Positions 36,646 through 49,818 of a stretch of DNA of 64,000 nucleotides are shown here, piece by piece. The stretch lies in assembly GCF_964355755.1 (NCBI RefSeq), contig NC_092675.1:4128312-4192311 (forward strand), given 5' to 3'. Source of the DNA: Antedon mediterranea (taxonomy: Eukaryota > Echinodermata > Crinoidea > Comatulida > Antedonidae). Positions within the stretch are counted from its first letter, which is position 1. Every line of letters begins with the position of its first letter. Made by a program: the position numbers and the translations under genes. The notes beneath the pieces are model-generated. The model was not told where the DNA came from, did not search any database, and was given only the letters and a program-made list of their open reading frames with translations.

Positions 36646-39600
36646 ATGGTATAGACATAGACAGTACAGAAGAGAGTGCATTCATAGTAGATTTGGATAC
36701 ATTTCCATCAGAGTTTGGAAGCGGAGGTGAATTCAGTGGAGATGATGAGTTTGGCAGTGGAAGTGGTACAGATGAAGAGGCAACAACAGCATCCGCCGTC
36801 ATCGAAACGAAGGATCCGTGTGATGAAATCACATGCCAAAATGAAGGTGTCTGTCTACGAGAATCACAGAATTTCAGATGTAGATGTCCACTGGGCACTT
36901 TCGGAGATCTTTGTGAAGAATGTGAGTATATTGCAGAAAATGCAATTCTATTTTTGTTTCTTGTGTTCTTTCTCTGAACTAGATTTTAATTTTCTGCAAA
37001 TTTTATTAATATATTGTGCTAGCCAGAGATTGCCATTTGAATATCCTTTCATATAGCATACAAATGTATTTATTTATTTATCCATCCATATATCCGTGTT
37101 ATGTCTATCCATCTGTCCATCTAACCATTCATTATCCATTCATTTCATCTATCCATACATCATCTTTGATTCCTTTGTTTATCTATCCATCCATTCAACT
37201 GATAATCCACACATTCATCTATCTTTCCATCCATTTATCAATTCATTTCATCTATCCATACATTCATCTATTGATCCCTCCTGTCCATCCATTCAACTAA
37301 TAATTCACGCATTCATCTATTTTTCCATTCATTTATCAATTCATTTCATCTATCCATTTGTTCATATATTGATCCATCCGTTCATCTATCTGTCCATCCC
37401 TCTATTAATCCTTACACTCATCTGTCTATCCATCCATTTATAAATTCATTTCATCTATCCATTCATTCATATATTGATTCATCCGTTCATCTATCTCTCC
37501 ATCCATCTATTAATCCTTACACTCATCTGTCCATCCATTTATCTATTATTCATCACAACAAGCAGTTTTTAAAATGAATAATTTTCTTGTTATTTTTTTT
37601 TTTACAGTTATTGATATTTCATATCCTCAATTCTATGGTCATTCTTACATGTACTTTGAGAAGCCTGTAAGTATCAACATGTATGATGCCTTTGAGATGA
37701 CTATAAAATTCAAAACGATGGACCGTGATGGCATTCTCGTTTTTGGAAGTCAAATGGAATCACCGCGAGGAGATTTCTTCTCCCTCGAGCTACGTGATGG
37801 AATGATTGAATTTAGGTGAAGAAATTTTAACATTTGTTCAAACGGATCAACCTAAGTGGTTGCTGGTCTTTATTTATAAATCTCTCTACTAAATAGAAAA
37901 TATTTTTAGTAAAAATGTAACAAAAGTTTTGATTTCTGTTAAAAAAGGCTTTTACTAGTACTAGTATAAAAGTGGTTGTTGTTGTATGTCAAACTACATA
38001 TCATTTGTGTTTTCTAAAATATAGTAAAAGCTAATCAACAGGCATAACTACAGTTTCTTACAGGCTATAAAACTGTTGACAATTCCAGCAACTTTAATCA
38101 TTTAACAGTTTACTTTGATCATATTTCGGCTTTATTATTAATATATAAAAGCAATGTTAGCCTTTAGTGTAAGTGCTCATTAAAATGCGAAGTTTTTGCA
38201 TTGACTGATTGAACCTAGGATAGTAGGGTTACAAGTAGTGCACTCAACTAGTTTCCCATTTCCAATTAAAAGCTTAACGTTTGGTCATTATCCAAGTCGC
38301 TGCCTATATCCCTTTATTGCTTATATCCCTTTATTGCTTAGTAACAATAAATCAGTTGCTGCAGACATCGTATGCGCCATGTCACCTAATAAAAAATATC
38401 TGTAATTGCTAATGTTTGATACATTTTAGTTGAAAAGTTATATTTTGTCTTACAGGTTTAGCCTTGGTCTACCGGAAGTCAAGATCACAAGCAAATCTGA
38501 GATAGATTTGATGGACTGGCATACTATAACAATTAAAAGGGACAACAACATCGCAAATATGGTCATTGATGGAGGAGAACGTTTAACCATTGTTGCAGAG
38601 GTTTGTATATCCCATGATTCATAGCTATCAGCGACTTTCACGCACAGGTTACGAATATATAATCACCTTGATGCATTTAAATTTTTGTATCATCTATTTT
38701 GTTAATGATGTGGATGTCTCATTATGATGTTAATAGTTTATAATGTACTAGGTAATATGCGTGTATGTTGCTAGAATACGTTGAACTTTTGAACCCTTCC
38801 TTTTTAGCCCTTAAGCTTTAATAAATAAAAAAATAATCCCAATGCAATCTGGTACGTTCAACAATTTTTATTGTACAAATCCTGTGGTTTTCCTGTTTTT
38901 ATAGGTACATTTAGTAACACTCTGAATTCATTTAAATTAACATTTTATGTCTTTTTTCCCTACAAAGGCTGCAGGAAATAAATTAATTTTAACATATGCA
39001 ACTGTAAATGTATATGTACGAGTATGTATTAAGTTTAAAATGCATAGTGTAAGAAGCATTATACACAGTAGAAGTAATATAAAATATAATATAATAGAAT
39101 ATATCTGAGATAATGAAAAGATGATGTTAAATAATTGTTTTTTGTTATGTTAATAAAAAGTAATAAAAAATAGATTTCTTGTACAATAGAATACCTCCCT
39201 TTCAACACCTGCATTCATATTAACATTAATATAAAGATGCATTGAATTCTCGTTAGTTGGCTGAATTCTCTGTTGACACAGAGGCGTACATACGTTGTCA
39301 GTGACACCACTTAGTGTATAAACCCTTCAGCAAGCGTAAAAATGCGTGTTTATTCCTACCTCATAATCATTGTACATGCAACATTTTGCATCATCACCTT
39401 CAATAGGTTGTATTGTACAATGAGAGTTTTATTTTAACGTTACAATGTAATATATTTGAAGTTGAGTTTTCATTTATCTTTACAAATTAAAAAAAAAAAA
39501 AAATTTTATTAACCGGCTTAGTATTCCCTTACGGACGAAACCCACCCACAATGATTAGATAATAGCAGAGCTGGAAAGTCGTAGGGGGATACAGGCTAGT

Positions 39601-42600
39601 TAACTTTTAAAAACAACAGAACACATATTGATTCGAAACCGAAGGAGGATGAAGTATAATTGATGATGAAGTGAGAGATATTGTAACATAATAAGCAATT
39701 CTATTGAGTTTAAGTCCTATCAACATTTTTATTTGGTATAATCTACTATTCTATTATGTACTGTACATAGCCTGTCTCAAATAAAAACTTATTGTACCAA
39801 ACCAATAAAACTTGTCAAGCCAAGGGAGAACTGTTATACTGCTCTACCAAGTTATGGAGTGACTTAATAAGATTATAACCTCCAATTTAAAAGATGTGAA
39901 TGTTATTGTTAAAAATCTTTTTTTTATCTAGAATATTGCCCTATTATTTTTCTTCAGGACACTTACCGAAAAATGTCATTGAACCAGAAGATCTACATCG
40001 GAGGTCACACCGTTGATGCGTATCATAAAAATGAGGGCAAAGGTCTTACCGGCTGTATCGAGGAATTGAAGATCAATGACTATATCTTTGATATGAGACA
40101 AACCCCATTGGGTGATGCAATTAATGGAATAGATGTTGGTATGTTTTATTTATTTTTTTTATTAGAAATTCGACACATTAGCAATATATATACATAAATA
40201 TTCATAGAGAGAAAAAAAAGAGGTACATAGACAATGGAACAATAATGATAATAATAACCAGGTTAATGATGTGTCCAGAGAGAATAAAGAGGTACATAGA
40301 CAATGGTACAATAATGATAATAATAACCAGGTTAATGTTGTGTCCAGAGAAAAAAAAGAGGTACATAGACAATGGTACAATAATGATAATAATAACCAGG
40401 TTAATGTTGTGTCCAGAGAAAAAAAAGAGGTACATAGACAATGGAACAATAATGATAATAATAACCAGGTTAATGATGTGTCCAGAGAAAAAAAAGAGGT
40501 ACATATACTGTACAATGGTACAATAATGATAATAATAACCAGGTTAATGATGTGTCCAGAGAAAAAAAGAGGTACATATACTGTACAATGGTACAATAAT
40601 GATAATAATAACCAGGTTAATGATGTGTCCAGAGAGAATAAAGAGGTACATAGACAATGGTACAATAATGATAATAATAACCAGGTTTAATGTTGTGTCC
40701 AGAGAAAAAAAAGAGGTACATATACTGTACAATGGTACAATAATGATAATAATAACCAGGTTAATGGTGTGTCCAGAGAGAATAATGTGCTGACAAAAGG
40801 GAATTCTCTCTAATAAACCACTAACCTGCGAAAAGAAAACATTGAGTACATTAAAATAAATTAAAAAAAATATATATATATTTAAGATTTAAAAATGTTT
40901 TTATTTACTTTATTACAGTGTTGTGCATTCATGATGTTTTTAAACTTGTCATTTTAGATAATATTGTCCTATTAATAAAAGTACTTTATACTTGCCAAAA
41001 AGAACATAAATTTGTTTAATGTATTAAAATAAAATAACCAATGAATAATTGTCCCAAATATTTCCAATTTAATTTTTTTTAATATTAGTAAGCAGTGGAG
41101 TATTATACTATCTGATTTTCTATATTTATATGATATGATATACTTAAGTATTTCACTATAAAACATTATAATTGTAAATGATTTAAATATATAATTTTTG
41201 ATGGGTAAATGTTGAATATTGGTTTGTTTGTTCATAGATCATATTATGCTTCTTCTCAAGTTGAGTTCATGTTTCTAACTGCTTTGGCTTTAGTGAGAAT
41301 GCTATGGAAATGATCATGTTAATTTTTAATTGTCACTAATATAATATTATTAAATATTTGTGTTTAATTTTGAATACTGTTAAATAAACAATACATATAC
41401 ATTTAACTGTACATTTTGCAGATTTTTGCAAAAGAAATGGTATTTACTGACAGAATTTAAAGGAAAAATCTTATTACCATAACAACACTTGTTATTTTCC
41501 TAAGACGACAATTCCAGAAATTGCTCGTTTAATTTAAGAAAATACAAAATTAGATTGTTCATTGAGGATAATCAACAAAGCCTTAATTGCAGCGGTGTCC
41601 TCGTTAATTTCCCTTTTAATTTATTAACTCAATTGAAACAGGCGAATGCAGTAGTGGATTGTGTATGGCCGACGCTTGCGTGAATGGTGGATCCTGCGTA
41701 GTGACGTCAACGATGAACTATCAGTGTCTCTGTCAACTTGGATTTGGTGGTGTTTCATGCGAGCTTGGTATGTATACAAGTTGATTCAATAACTGTTCCA
41801 AGGTTTTTGTGAATGATTGATAATTGATGTATATTAATATTGATGATGTTGAACTGATGAAGGGCTAGAGTTGCCCGAAAGATTTTTCTGGCTCTTTTAC
41901 AATATGGTTTTGATTGAGCTTTTTGCTTATTTTATTTTTTATCTCCGTTGAGATTCAGCCACTGATATTTTCAGCATTGAAATTTTTTCAGTAATTTGCC
42001 TTTGGATTTAATAATATTGATTGCTAATGTATTAATGTATAAATTGATGATGATAATGATGATGTTAATCAATGATTATAATATATAGATCCATAATTAT
42101 AGTATGTATAGATAACACGGTTTACAGCTTAGCGTAACAAAATACTGCAGAAAGCTAATTTACTGCAGTAAAAAATTCAGTACTAAACTATGTTTCTAAA
42201 ACACTATCAAACTTTATTTGACAAAAAAATGTGATGTGCCCATATATGGACATGATGATGTCATATCACTACTATATTTTGGCATATCACCACCATATAA
42301 TTTGGGCAAATCACACTTTTTTGTCAAACTAGTTTGATAGTGTAGACAGAGCTTTACTCATATTGTTTTATTATAGTTTTATGAATACAAATTGAACATT
42401 ATCTTACGTTATCCACAGAACTCGATTTAATAGTGCCCTCGTTTGGTGGCTATTCATACCTGGCGTTCGAAGGTCTTAATAAGAAACATCTGACGTTCTT
42501 TGAATTGTCCATGATCGTCAAACCGCACAAGCCGAACGGTGTCCTCGCTTACTGCGCTCAGAGTTCAGACGGCAACGGCGACTTTGTTTCGCTAAACCTT

Positions 42601-45600
42601 GTCAATGGTTATGTGGAGTTTAGGTTTGACTGTGGTTCCGGTCCAGCAATTGTCAGGTAAGTAAATTGTACTGTAAGGTTATCGTACTAAAATATATGTT
42701 TTTTGAGAACAAAGTTCTAGTTCATGTATACCATTAGGTTTCCACTATAAATCTAGAATGTTTTACTTTGTGACTTTTATACCCCGAGTGTTTGCCATAA
42801 TTGTTTAAATATAAAGTATGATGACCTGTGGCAAAAGCAAAAAAACATCCAGTTGTTTGTTATGAATATACTTCAAAGGGTATATGAATGAATATGAAAC
42901 ATGTGGAACACAACATTTATAGAAAATTAAGAAGCCCACCTGCATAAATGTGACCAACCCATGTGCGACTATACTCAAATGAGATTCTGTGCAGTAAAAG
43001 ATGATGAAAGGGTTAATGAAATGTAGACCAAAATATATATCCCACCATATTAGAAGTATACATTCTTAAAAGCTAATTAGATGTTTAAAAATAATGTCAA
43101 AATACTTATAAATGTTTCCTTATTTTACACCTTTAAAGTTGACTTTGAAATATATATATATGGCCCAATCCCGTCATGACAGACGATAACCTCAGGTCCA
43201 AAATCTAGTCTAAGCTAGGTACTTCTATGGTACTGTTGAGTTCCGTTCCAGGGTTCATTTATTTGGTAAAATATTTGTATACAGTAATTTATAAACATCT
43301 GCAATTAGGTTTTTAAACTACTCTGCTGGTGACGAATCTACGAAAACAATCTCTAAATATTAATAAACAACTGAGCTTTACAAAACTCTAAACAAAAGAT
43401 AATGGATGGTCATACAGTATCTTATATTTTGGTCAAACACGTGATAATCAACATTCGTGGCATTAGTGCTTTCAGAACTACAGGAAACATAAACGCCTTA
43501 ATGTCATTTTATACACGCATAGCAAAGTGATTGTTTTATGTGTTAACGTCAAACATGGACATTCATCACATTCCTGCAGGTGCTGTTCACAGTCGCGCAA
43601 TATGTATGTGCACTTTTGTTGAGTGGACAATCGTAAAATGGATTACTTTGCATGTTAATTTCTATAGGAGTCCCAAATGACATGTAATTATTGATTGAAA
43701 CATGATGAGAAATTAAATTTGTTTATATTCATTTTAGTGTTTAGATATTAACATTAAAATATGATAATGTAAAGATGAAAACAGATTGGAGCTGTCTATC
43801 CTGAATAATTTTTTCCATATACCCATGTGATCCTTCATCAGTATTCATCCAGATCCAGATCCACAGTGGAGCACATTGTCCATATTTATTATTATATTAT
43901 TGTTGGAAATGCTCTCGAAAAAATCCGTAAAAGCAGAGGATATAAACTACTTAAAAAATATTATTATAGATTTTTAAAAATGTTTCAGACATTCTCCAAT
44001 TCTGAATATCTGGTTTTTGTATTTTAAGTATTTAATTAATGGTTGCATGTTTTTATTATGCAGGTCATCTGAGAAACTAGACCTCAACAAGTGGAATTCT
44101 GTCGCTATTTCACGTACAGGGCGGGATGCTGTCTTGATGGTTAACGATGTAGGTGAGGTGAAAGGAATGTCTCCAGGTGGCTTCTCGCAAACCACATTTA
44201 AAACTGATCTATTCATCGGTGGAGTTCCTAATTACGATAATGTAGCTAGTAAAGCAGAGCTAAGTGTTGGAATGGTTGGAGATATTCAAAGGGTATGTCT
44301 AATTATATTCAGTACCTGAAGGAAAAATATCATTTCACTACAGTCTTTCAACAATTTAAGCATCACATTTTGGATTGTACGGTAGTAAATGAACTCAAGA
44401 TACGTATAATACCTTAAGTTACCTTCATACTGAACCTGGATTCCAGTTGCTGGATAATCCTGGAAATGAGAGTAGTGATTAGGAATAAAAATGAACCTTT
44501 AATAAGTTATGTTCACTGATTCCAGTTGCTAGATAATCCTGAAAATGATGATGAGCAGTGATTAAGAAACGTACCCATTTCAGATTCTGTAAAAAAACAT
44601 GTGTGAATGCAGTGTCTGAAAATGGAGATTTTCAGCAACTGGACCGAATATAGAATAAGTGTGAATAGCTTTTATAACATTCGATAGTAGTATAATTATT
44701 AGTAATTACAATTATCACAATTTTCATTTATATTCATCCCTCTATTTTACATTTAGTTGAAAATTGATGGCTTCCCAGTTGATTTAGTAAATGACGCCTT
44801 GTATGGTATTGGAATCGTCAATGCTAATCATCATTGTACAAACCAACCCTGTCAAAATGATGCTGTTTGCCAAGCAGATTATGATCAACATAAGTGTCAC
44901 TGTCACTTAAGCTATTATGGTGAAAACTGCGAAAATGGTAAGTTTTTTTCCTCGCATAAATAAGTTACATATTGGTTGTTATTGATTTACTACTGGAGTT
45001 GTAGCTTGGTTTATTAGCTGATTTTTTAATATTATATTTTTAATTTTCTTAGAACATGACATCAAGATAGAAGTACCAATGTTTAGTGGAATGAGTTACT
45101 TGAAATTTACAGACACAAACATTTTAAAAAGGTAAATATATTATTTTTTTAAATGTTTCATTTTATATGTAAAAATAAAAAAAACACAGATAACAATACC
45201 AATACTGTTAATATAAAGTTTGTAGTACACCACGCATATTAGGTCTGAGAAGAACTGTTGAGTTTCTCAATATGCTTTGATCTTAAAGATCTATGCTTCG
45301 CACAGATCTTAATATATGCATCCTCCATGTACTAGGTTGTAGTAGTTGTGTAGTATGTGGAAAATAAATTAAATTGAATTGAATTGAATCGTCCTCAGGA
45401 GTGAGAAATGCCAATACTCCACTTAAAACTTGAAAACTTTGTTACAAAATGTATCATAATTGGGAAATCCCCTTCATTAGTTTTGGTGATAACATAACAT
45501 TGCCTACCATACACAATCTAGGATTTATATTTATGTGGGGTTTTTATTGTCAAATTTCTATGGAAAATGAAAGCAATATGAAATCTGATGAGACAATATT

Positions 45601-46935
45601 GATAAAATCCTCTTCAGTATTTCCGTATCAAAAGCTATTAGCCTTAATAGATAATAAAAACTATGTCTTAATGATATTTTCTTTGTTCTTCCTTTAGATT
45701 GACTGGTTTGACCACAGACATAAGAGTGGATTTCAAAACAGTTAGCAATGAAGGTCTAATGTTATGGACAGGTCAGGATGCCATGACCTCATCTAGTGAT
45801 TTCATGAGTTTAGGTCTACAAAATGGTATCCTCAGGCTAAGGTAAGAAAGTTATTGTTTTCTCCTACTTTTAAGCTCTGTCTACACTATCAAATTTTATT
45901 TTTGATAATGTAGACAGAGCACCTGTCTACATTATCAAACTTTATGAGACAAAAAAATGTGATGTGCCCATATATGGACATAATTATGTCATATCACTAC
46001 TATATTTAGGCATATCATTATCATAGTTGTGCAGATCACACTTTTTTTGTCAAACTAGTTTGATAGTGTGGACAAAGCTTTAAGTTTCTGTGTGCTGAAC
46101 CAGATTTCAGAGGCTGTGTTCATATTTATCATTTTTGTAGAGTTTTGTGACGCCTGAATTCGTATACTGTACACCACAACCTTTCAGTTAAGATTTTAAA
46201 CTTGCACAATATATTCTAATAACAATATTGAATTTGCTCTATTTAAAATTATAAATACATATTTATTTTGAAGCTATAACCTTGGAAGTGGTGAGACATC
46301 TGTGACTGCAAATACATCTATAAATGATGGAGAATGGCATACAGTAAGCATTAGTCGTATAGGTAGAGAGGCCAAGATGACAGTGGACAAGAAAGAAATT
46401 GTAAGCGCTGTCACCAAGGGCTCATTATCCTATCTTAACACAAATAACGGAATGTTTATAGGTGAGTTGATAAACGTTTGGTGATCAGTAATAATGTTAT
46501 ATGTGGGGATTAGGAGTGAAGCACTCTCAGTATGTGCTTTTTTCTCATGGTCACAGACTGGTACTACCCAACACACTTAAGGCCAGTTCAGACTTAGTTA
46601 TTTCCCCGGGTAAGTTCGCTTCATGGACCAATTATTGGGTGGTTAGATCACCAACTTACCTCGTTCTTAGTTTCTCGTGTAAATGGTTGCTATAAGGATA
46701 CAATTTAAACCCTGTTGAACAATTAAGAAAGACATTTGTTATTATACAGTAATAAGAGTTTAATCTTTTCTTTTCAGGTGGAATGAATGACATCGAAGCT
46801 TTGACGTTAAACCGTTATTATGCTGGATTTCAAGGCTGTATTCGCAACGTTGAACTTGCCAGCAAAGTTGGCACTGTCGTCGTCGAACTAGTTGGTGGCG
46901 CCCAGGAAGGCCGAAATATCCACCACTGTACCTAA
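36646..46935 (+). CDS. EGFLAM: Pikachurin (EGF, fibronectin III and laminin G domain protein), C-terminal 12 exons
   Basis: Extracellular matrix protein; the vertebrate protein binds dystroglycan at photoreceptor ribbon synapses. Exons: 36646-36921, 37608-37815, 38456-38600, 39958-40138, 41642-41767, 42419-42656, 44064-44292, 44757-44937, 45053-45131, 45698-45841, 46274-46461, 46778-46935 (stop TAA). All have GT-AG borders and compatible phases, about 717 codons in total. Order by codon of the visible part: acidic linker with Ser-Gly pairs (1-58, GSGGEFSGDDEFGSGSG, likely glycosaminoglycan sites), EGF1 (60-91, six Cys), LamG1 (92-270), EGF2 (270-312), LamG2 (312-480), EGF3 (485-527), LamG3 (530-716, final Cys near the end). 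The single EGF between LamG1 and LamG2, and the blocks YPQFYGHSY, DVGECSSGLC and GGVPNYD, match pikachurin rather than agrin or perlecan. The first exon listed starts in phase 1, so upstream exons exist; signal peptide and fibronectin III exons were not found. Confidence 0.93.
37065..37553. repeat. Intronic ATCC/ATCT-type simple-repeat tract
   Basis: About 490 bases of degenerate CATC, CCAT and ATCTATC repeats fill most of the first recognised EGFLAM intron. A longer-order pattern is visible (TTCATTTCATCTATCCAT recurs several times). Open frames in it (Ser/His/Ile/Pro-rich) are artefacts of the repeat. Confidence 0.9.
40221..40785. repeat. Minisatellite, 69-74 bp unit, in an EGFLAM intron
   Basis: Eight units start with AGGTACATA at 40221, 40290, 40359, 40428, 40497, 40570, 40644 and 40714. 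Each contains ATAATGATAATAATAACCAG and GTGTCCAGAGA. Variants alternate: GGAAC or GGTAC, TGATG or TGTTG, AGAATAAAG or a run of A, and an added ATACTGTAC segment in later units. It starts 82 bases after an exon donor. Both strands stay open in some frames, but nothing indicates coding. Confidence 0.92.
42200..42354. mobile_element. Palindromic MITE, family A, copy 4
   Basis: Lies in the EGFLAM intron between EGF2 and LamG2. The left arm is shortened to ACACTATCAAACTTTAT; the right arm TTTGATAGTGTAGACAGAGC is intact. The interior keeps CATATATGGACATGATGATG and its opposing block. Confidence 0.85.
44423..44668. mobile_element. Fold-back element in an EGFLAM intron
   Basis: The left end CTTCATACTGAACCTGGA followed by CCAGTTGCTG is mirrored at the right end (CAGCAACTGGACC, then AAGTGTGAA). 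The left half is also partly duplicated: CCAGTTGCTRGATAATCCT occurs at 44452 and 44522. Non-coding; probably a decayed non-autonomous DNA transposon. Confidence 0.6.
45240..45392 (+). mobile_element. Possible LINE 3' end with (GAATT)n tail
   Basis: A block with GTTGTAGTAGTTGTGTAGTA runs into AAATAAATTAAATTGAATTGAATTG, a polyadenylation-like signal followed by a 5-base tail repeat. It lies in the intron between the two LamG3 exons of EGFLAM. There are no coding remains. Confidence 0.4.
45872..46080. mobile_element. Palindromic MITE, family A: short hairpin plus full copy
   Basis: Two pieces lie side by side. 45872-45920 is a minimal hairpin made of the two family ends almost back to back. 45921-46080 is a full copy with its own ends and interior (CATATATGGACATAATTATG). 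The pair begins 31 bases after an exon donor of EGFLAM. Confidence 0.85.
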
Positions 46936-49249
46936 TCAATTATAGGCCTTATAGTGAAAATTTAAAAAAAATTATTAAATTGTCCACAGTGAACTGAATG
47001 TTTTGGGTCTGTAACATAGATACAATTCACCATAGATGTCAGGGTATGGAAGCAATGCGGAATAATTGTATACTATTGTAGAATATTAAGAATCTTTAAT
47101 TGGATATGAAGTGAAGGATCATTGGAAATACCAAGTTGTTGAATCATACTCTAAATTCCTATAATATTAGGAATTTGCTAATGCCAAAGTATAATAATTG
47201 ATATTAGCAATCTAAAAATCTAATAAATGAAAGAATTCAATTATCATCCAATATGTATAATTCATAATGGAATTTGTAAAATCATTTTCTACGGAGTACG
47301 TTTAGTCTGATACAGCTATTTATAGTCAGCACAGTGGCAAACTAATAAACTACAAATTGTTAATAATTATTTTATAAAAGCAAATTGGCATAATACATAC
47401 ATATGAATATACTAATGTTAACGTTCACTGATGCAGAATAAATTTCAATGTTCACACACCTACCTACTTACTGCATGTAGGCCAGAATATGTATACTGTG
47501 TCTGTGTACATGGGGTTAATTTATACCATTCCTTGTGACCAAATTGTAAGGTATTCAATGTTGAAAGATGATGTTCAATAGTTTATTTAAGTTTATATAA
47601 ATCATAATCAAAATGGTATTCTTCAAAAGGTAACATATCAAATTTTAGCTGTAGCTTATTTTTATCATCATAATCATCATTATCATCATTGTGATAAAAT
47701 CCTGTATTAATGTATATTTTTAAGCCTTAACTCTGAGGTGAGAAGGAAATTTGATAGCTACACCTTCCATTATACATAGATGTAAACTGTTGTATCCACA
47801 ATTGTATTGACTTCTCTTGTGGACAATGTAAATCTGTATATATTAATGCTAAAACAAAGGGTTAATTGACAATTCTAGGGTTAAAAAAACAACAAATAAA
47901 AAAACAGAAATAATTAAAACGTTATATATAACTTCCTTGGCCAGCTACGTAAAACAGGACAAAAAAAAAAAGAGTTATTTTTTTTACACCATAGAGGACA
48001 ATACAGTTGCATTGAGCTTATACTTGATGGTGCTTTAAATTTGGGTGTAAAATGTAAATTTGCTGTTAAAATGTACCAAATATAGCAAATCCTTCCATTA
48101 GTGGCATGTGTAAACTGTTTGTTTGAGTATTACAGAAAATGTTTATTAATTTTTAGAATGTTCAAAAAGTATTTTTCCAGATAGAACTGAATAGTAAATG
48201 TCTGAAAACAAATAGGGAATGAAAATGATGGAAGTTTGTTAGGAACTGTACATGTATATAGATAATGATAAATAATGGACATACAGTGTTGATGAGAGGT
48301 TTAGTAGGAGAAGAACTGTGGTATTTTCATTTGATGGAGGTAACATTCAATTTGGCATGGTGCTGACTTGGAAAGCAATACTGGATCTTATCCTATTTTT
48401 TTTATATAGTTTTCATTGATTAAAAAAGTGATTTTTATGTTATTAAACAAATGTTATTGTTAATGTTTTATGAATAGTAATTTGAATATACTACTACTAA
48501 TCTTTTTTGGTAGGTAGAGTACCTTTATAAAATAGCACTGTTATTAGGAGTATCTTGAAATCAAAGTATTAGGAGTACATGAGTGACAAAGGAAAGTTTA
48601 GAACAAATTATAATTTCCATATAAAACCCATTGGTCAGCTAGTTTTAAAAATCCATCAGAAAACCTTATTTCAATATTTGTTTTCACTATGTTACGGATA
48701 TTTACAGTGTATACAGAACACAAATGTTAATTTGTTATTGCCAATTATGTTACATGAAAGTTTATTTTTTAAAAATGGCTTTTACTGTTTGAAATATTTT
48801 TTAAAAACATCTTTTAAATGATGTACAATTTTTAAAGAATTTGTGTATTTTGTTTACTTTGAAAAAGAGTTTTGTTAAGGACATTTTGGTGCTTGAGTAC
48901 GTACCTAAATACATTATTTTAATGTTTATTTTTACATTGTTGTATTTTTTTTTTCTCCATAATTTTTTAACAATTTTTTCTTGATATGATATATATTGCA
49001 TATAGTAGTGCCACTGTAGAATTTTGTACTAAAGCTTACATATGTATTAAAAGTGTAATGCTGTAAATATTTCTGTTTCGGTTTTGAAGTTGTCATTGTC
49101 AAGTTTGTAGAAAATGTGCATAGATTTGTGACACATATTGACATCAAAATTTAACATATTGTAACAAATTGATAAAACAAATTGGTATGTGTGAAAGCAT
49201 TTCCATTTTACATCGATATCAAATTTCAGAAAAAAATGGACATTAATGT
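46936..49249 (+). other. Probable 3' untranslated region and downstream flank of EGFLAM
   Basis: AT-rich sequence after the EGFLAM stop with no supported coding frame. AATAAA hexamers occur at 47437-47442 and 47895-47900. Which, if either, is used cannot be told from the sequence. Confidence 0.4.
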
Positions 49250-49379
49250 AAGCTCTGTTTACACTATCAGACAAAAAGTGTGATGTACCCAAATATGGTG
49301 GTGATATGATGTCATCGCTTCCATACATGGGCACATCATGTTATTTTGTTACATAAAGTTTGATAGTGTAGACAGAGCC
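49250..49379. mobile_element. Palindromic MITE, family A, copy 6
   Basis: Ends AAGCTCTGTTTACACTATC and GATAGTGTAGACAGAGCC; interior CCCAAATATGG facing CCATACATGGG. Sits between the convergent EGFLAM and EIF2D genes. Confidence 0.85.
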
Positions 49380-49679
49380 TAACACAGCAGTGTTTGCATA
49401 TAGAGAATGTGCATCTCTTTCTATGATTTTTTTACATGTTGTTTACATATCACCGCAACAAACGTGTGTGAAAGCATTGTAAAGTGGGTAGGATTATATC
49501 AAGAGATATCCATTCCATACATTTTGTACGTATGAAATGCCTTCTGGCATACCCACAAAGTATGTCAGTCTGGAAATTATGGATTTTCTGTGGTCTATTT
49601 CCTTGTGTCATCGTATCCTGTATATTTTGGTAACTACAACCAGAGAAAATGTCAGCATCACAATCACATAAAATAAGCG

Positions 49680-49818
49680 ACTTCGATAACTCAAGAAGGC
49701 GCCATATTTATAAGGTCAATCGGGGAAACAAATTAAAATTTACATCACTGCGCTAACCTCTACGCGAAACTTTTTGTCCCAATTGACCTTGTAAATATTG
49801 AAAATTATTGAAGTTGTT
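49680..49818. repeat. Fold-back repeat, about 139 bp
   Basis: The left arm contains ACTTCGATAACT and ATATTTATAAGGTCAATCGG; the right arm, read backwards, contains ACTTCAATAAT and ATATTTACAAGGTCAATTGG. The arms are separated by about 50 bases with GCGCTAACCTCTACGCG. This is a likely non-autonomous DNA element. Confidence 0.6.

Noticed and set aside
37016-37443. Ser/His/Ile-rich frames inside the EGFLAM intron
   Set aside because: They are translations of the ATCC/ATCT simple repeat between two clear exons.
40162-40793. Frames up to 167 codons on both strands
   Set aside because: Artefacts of the 69-74 bp intronic minisatellite; hydrophobic repeats on one strand and Asn-rich repeats on the other mirror each other.
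36646-46935. Agrin or perlecan identity for the EGF/LamG gene
   Set aside because: There is only one EGF between the first and second LamG and no Kazal or immunoglobulin repeats, and several blocks match pikachurin specifically.
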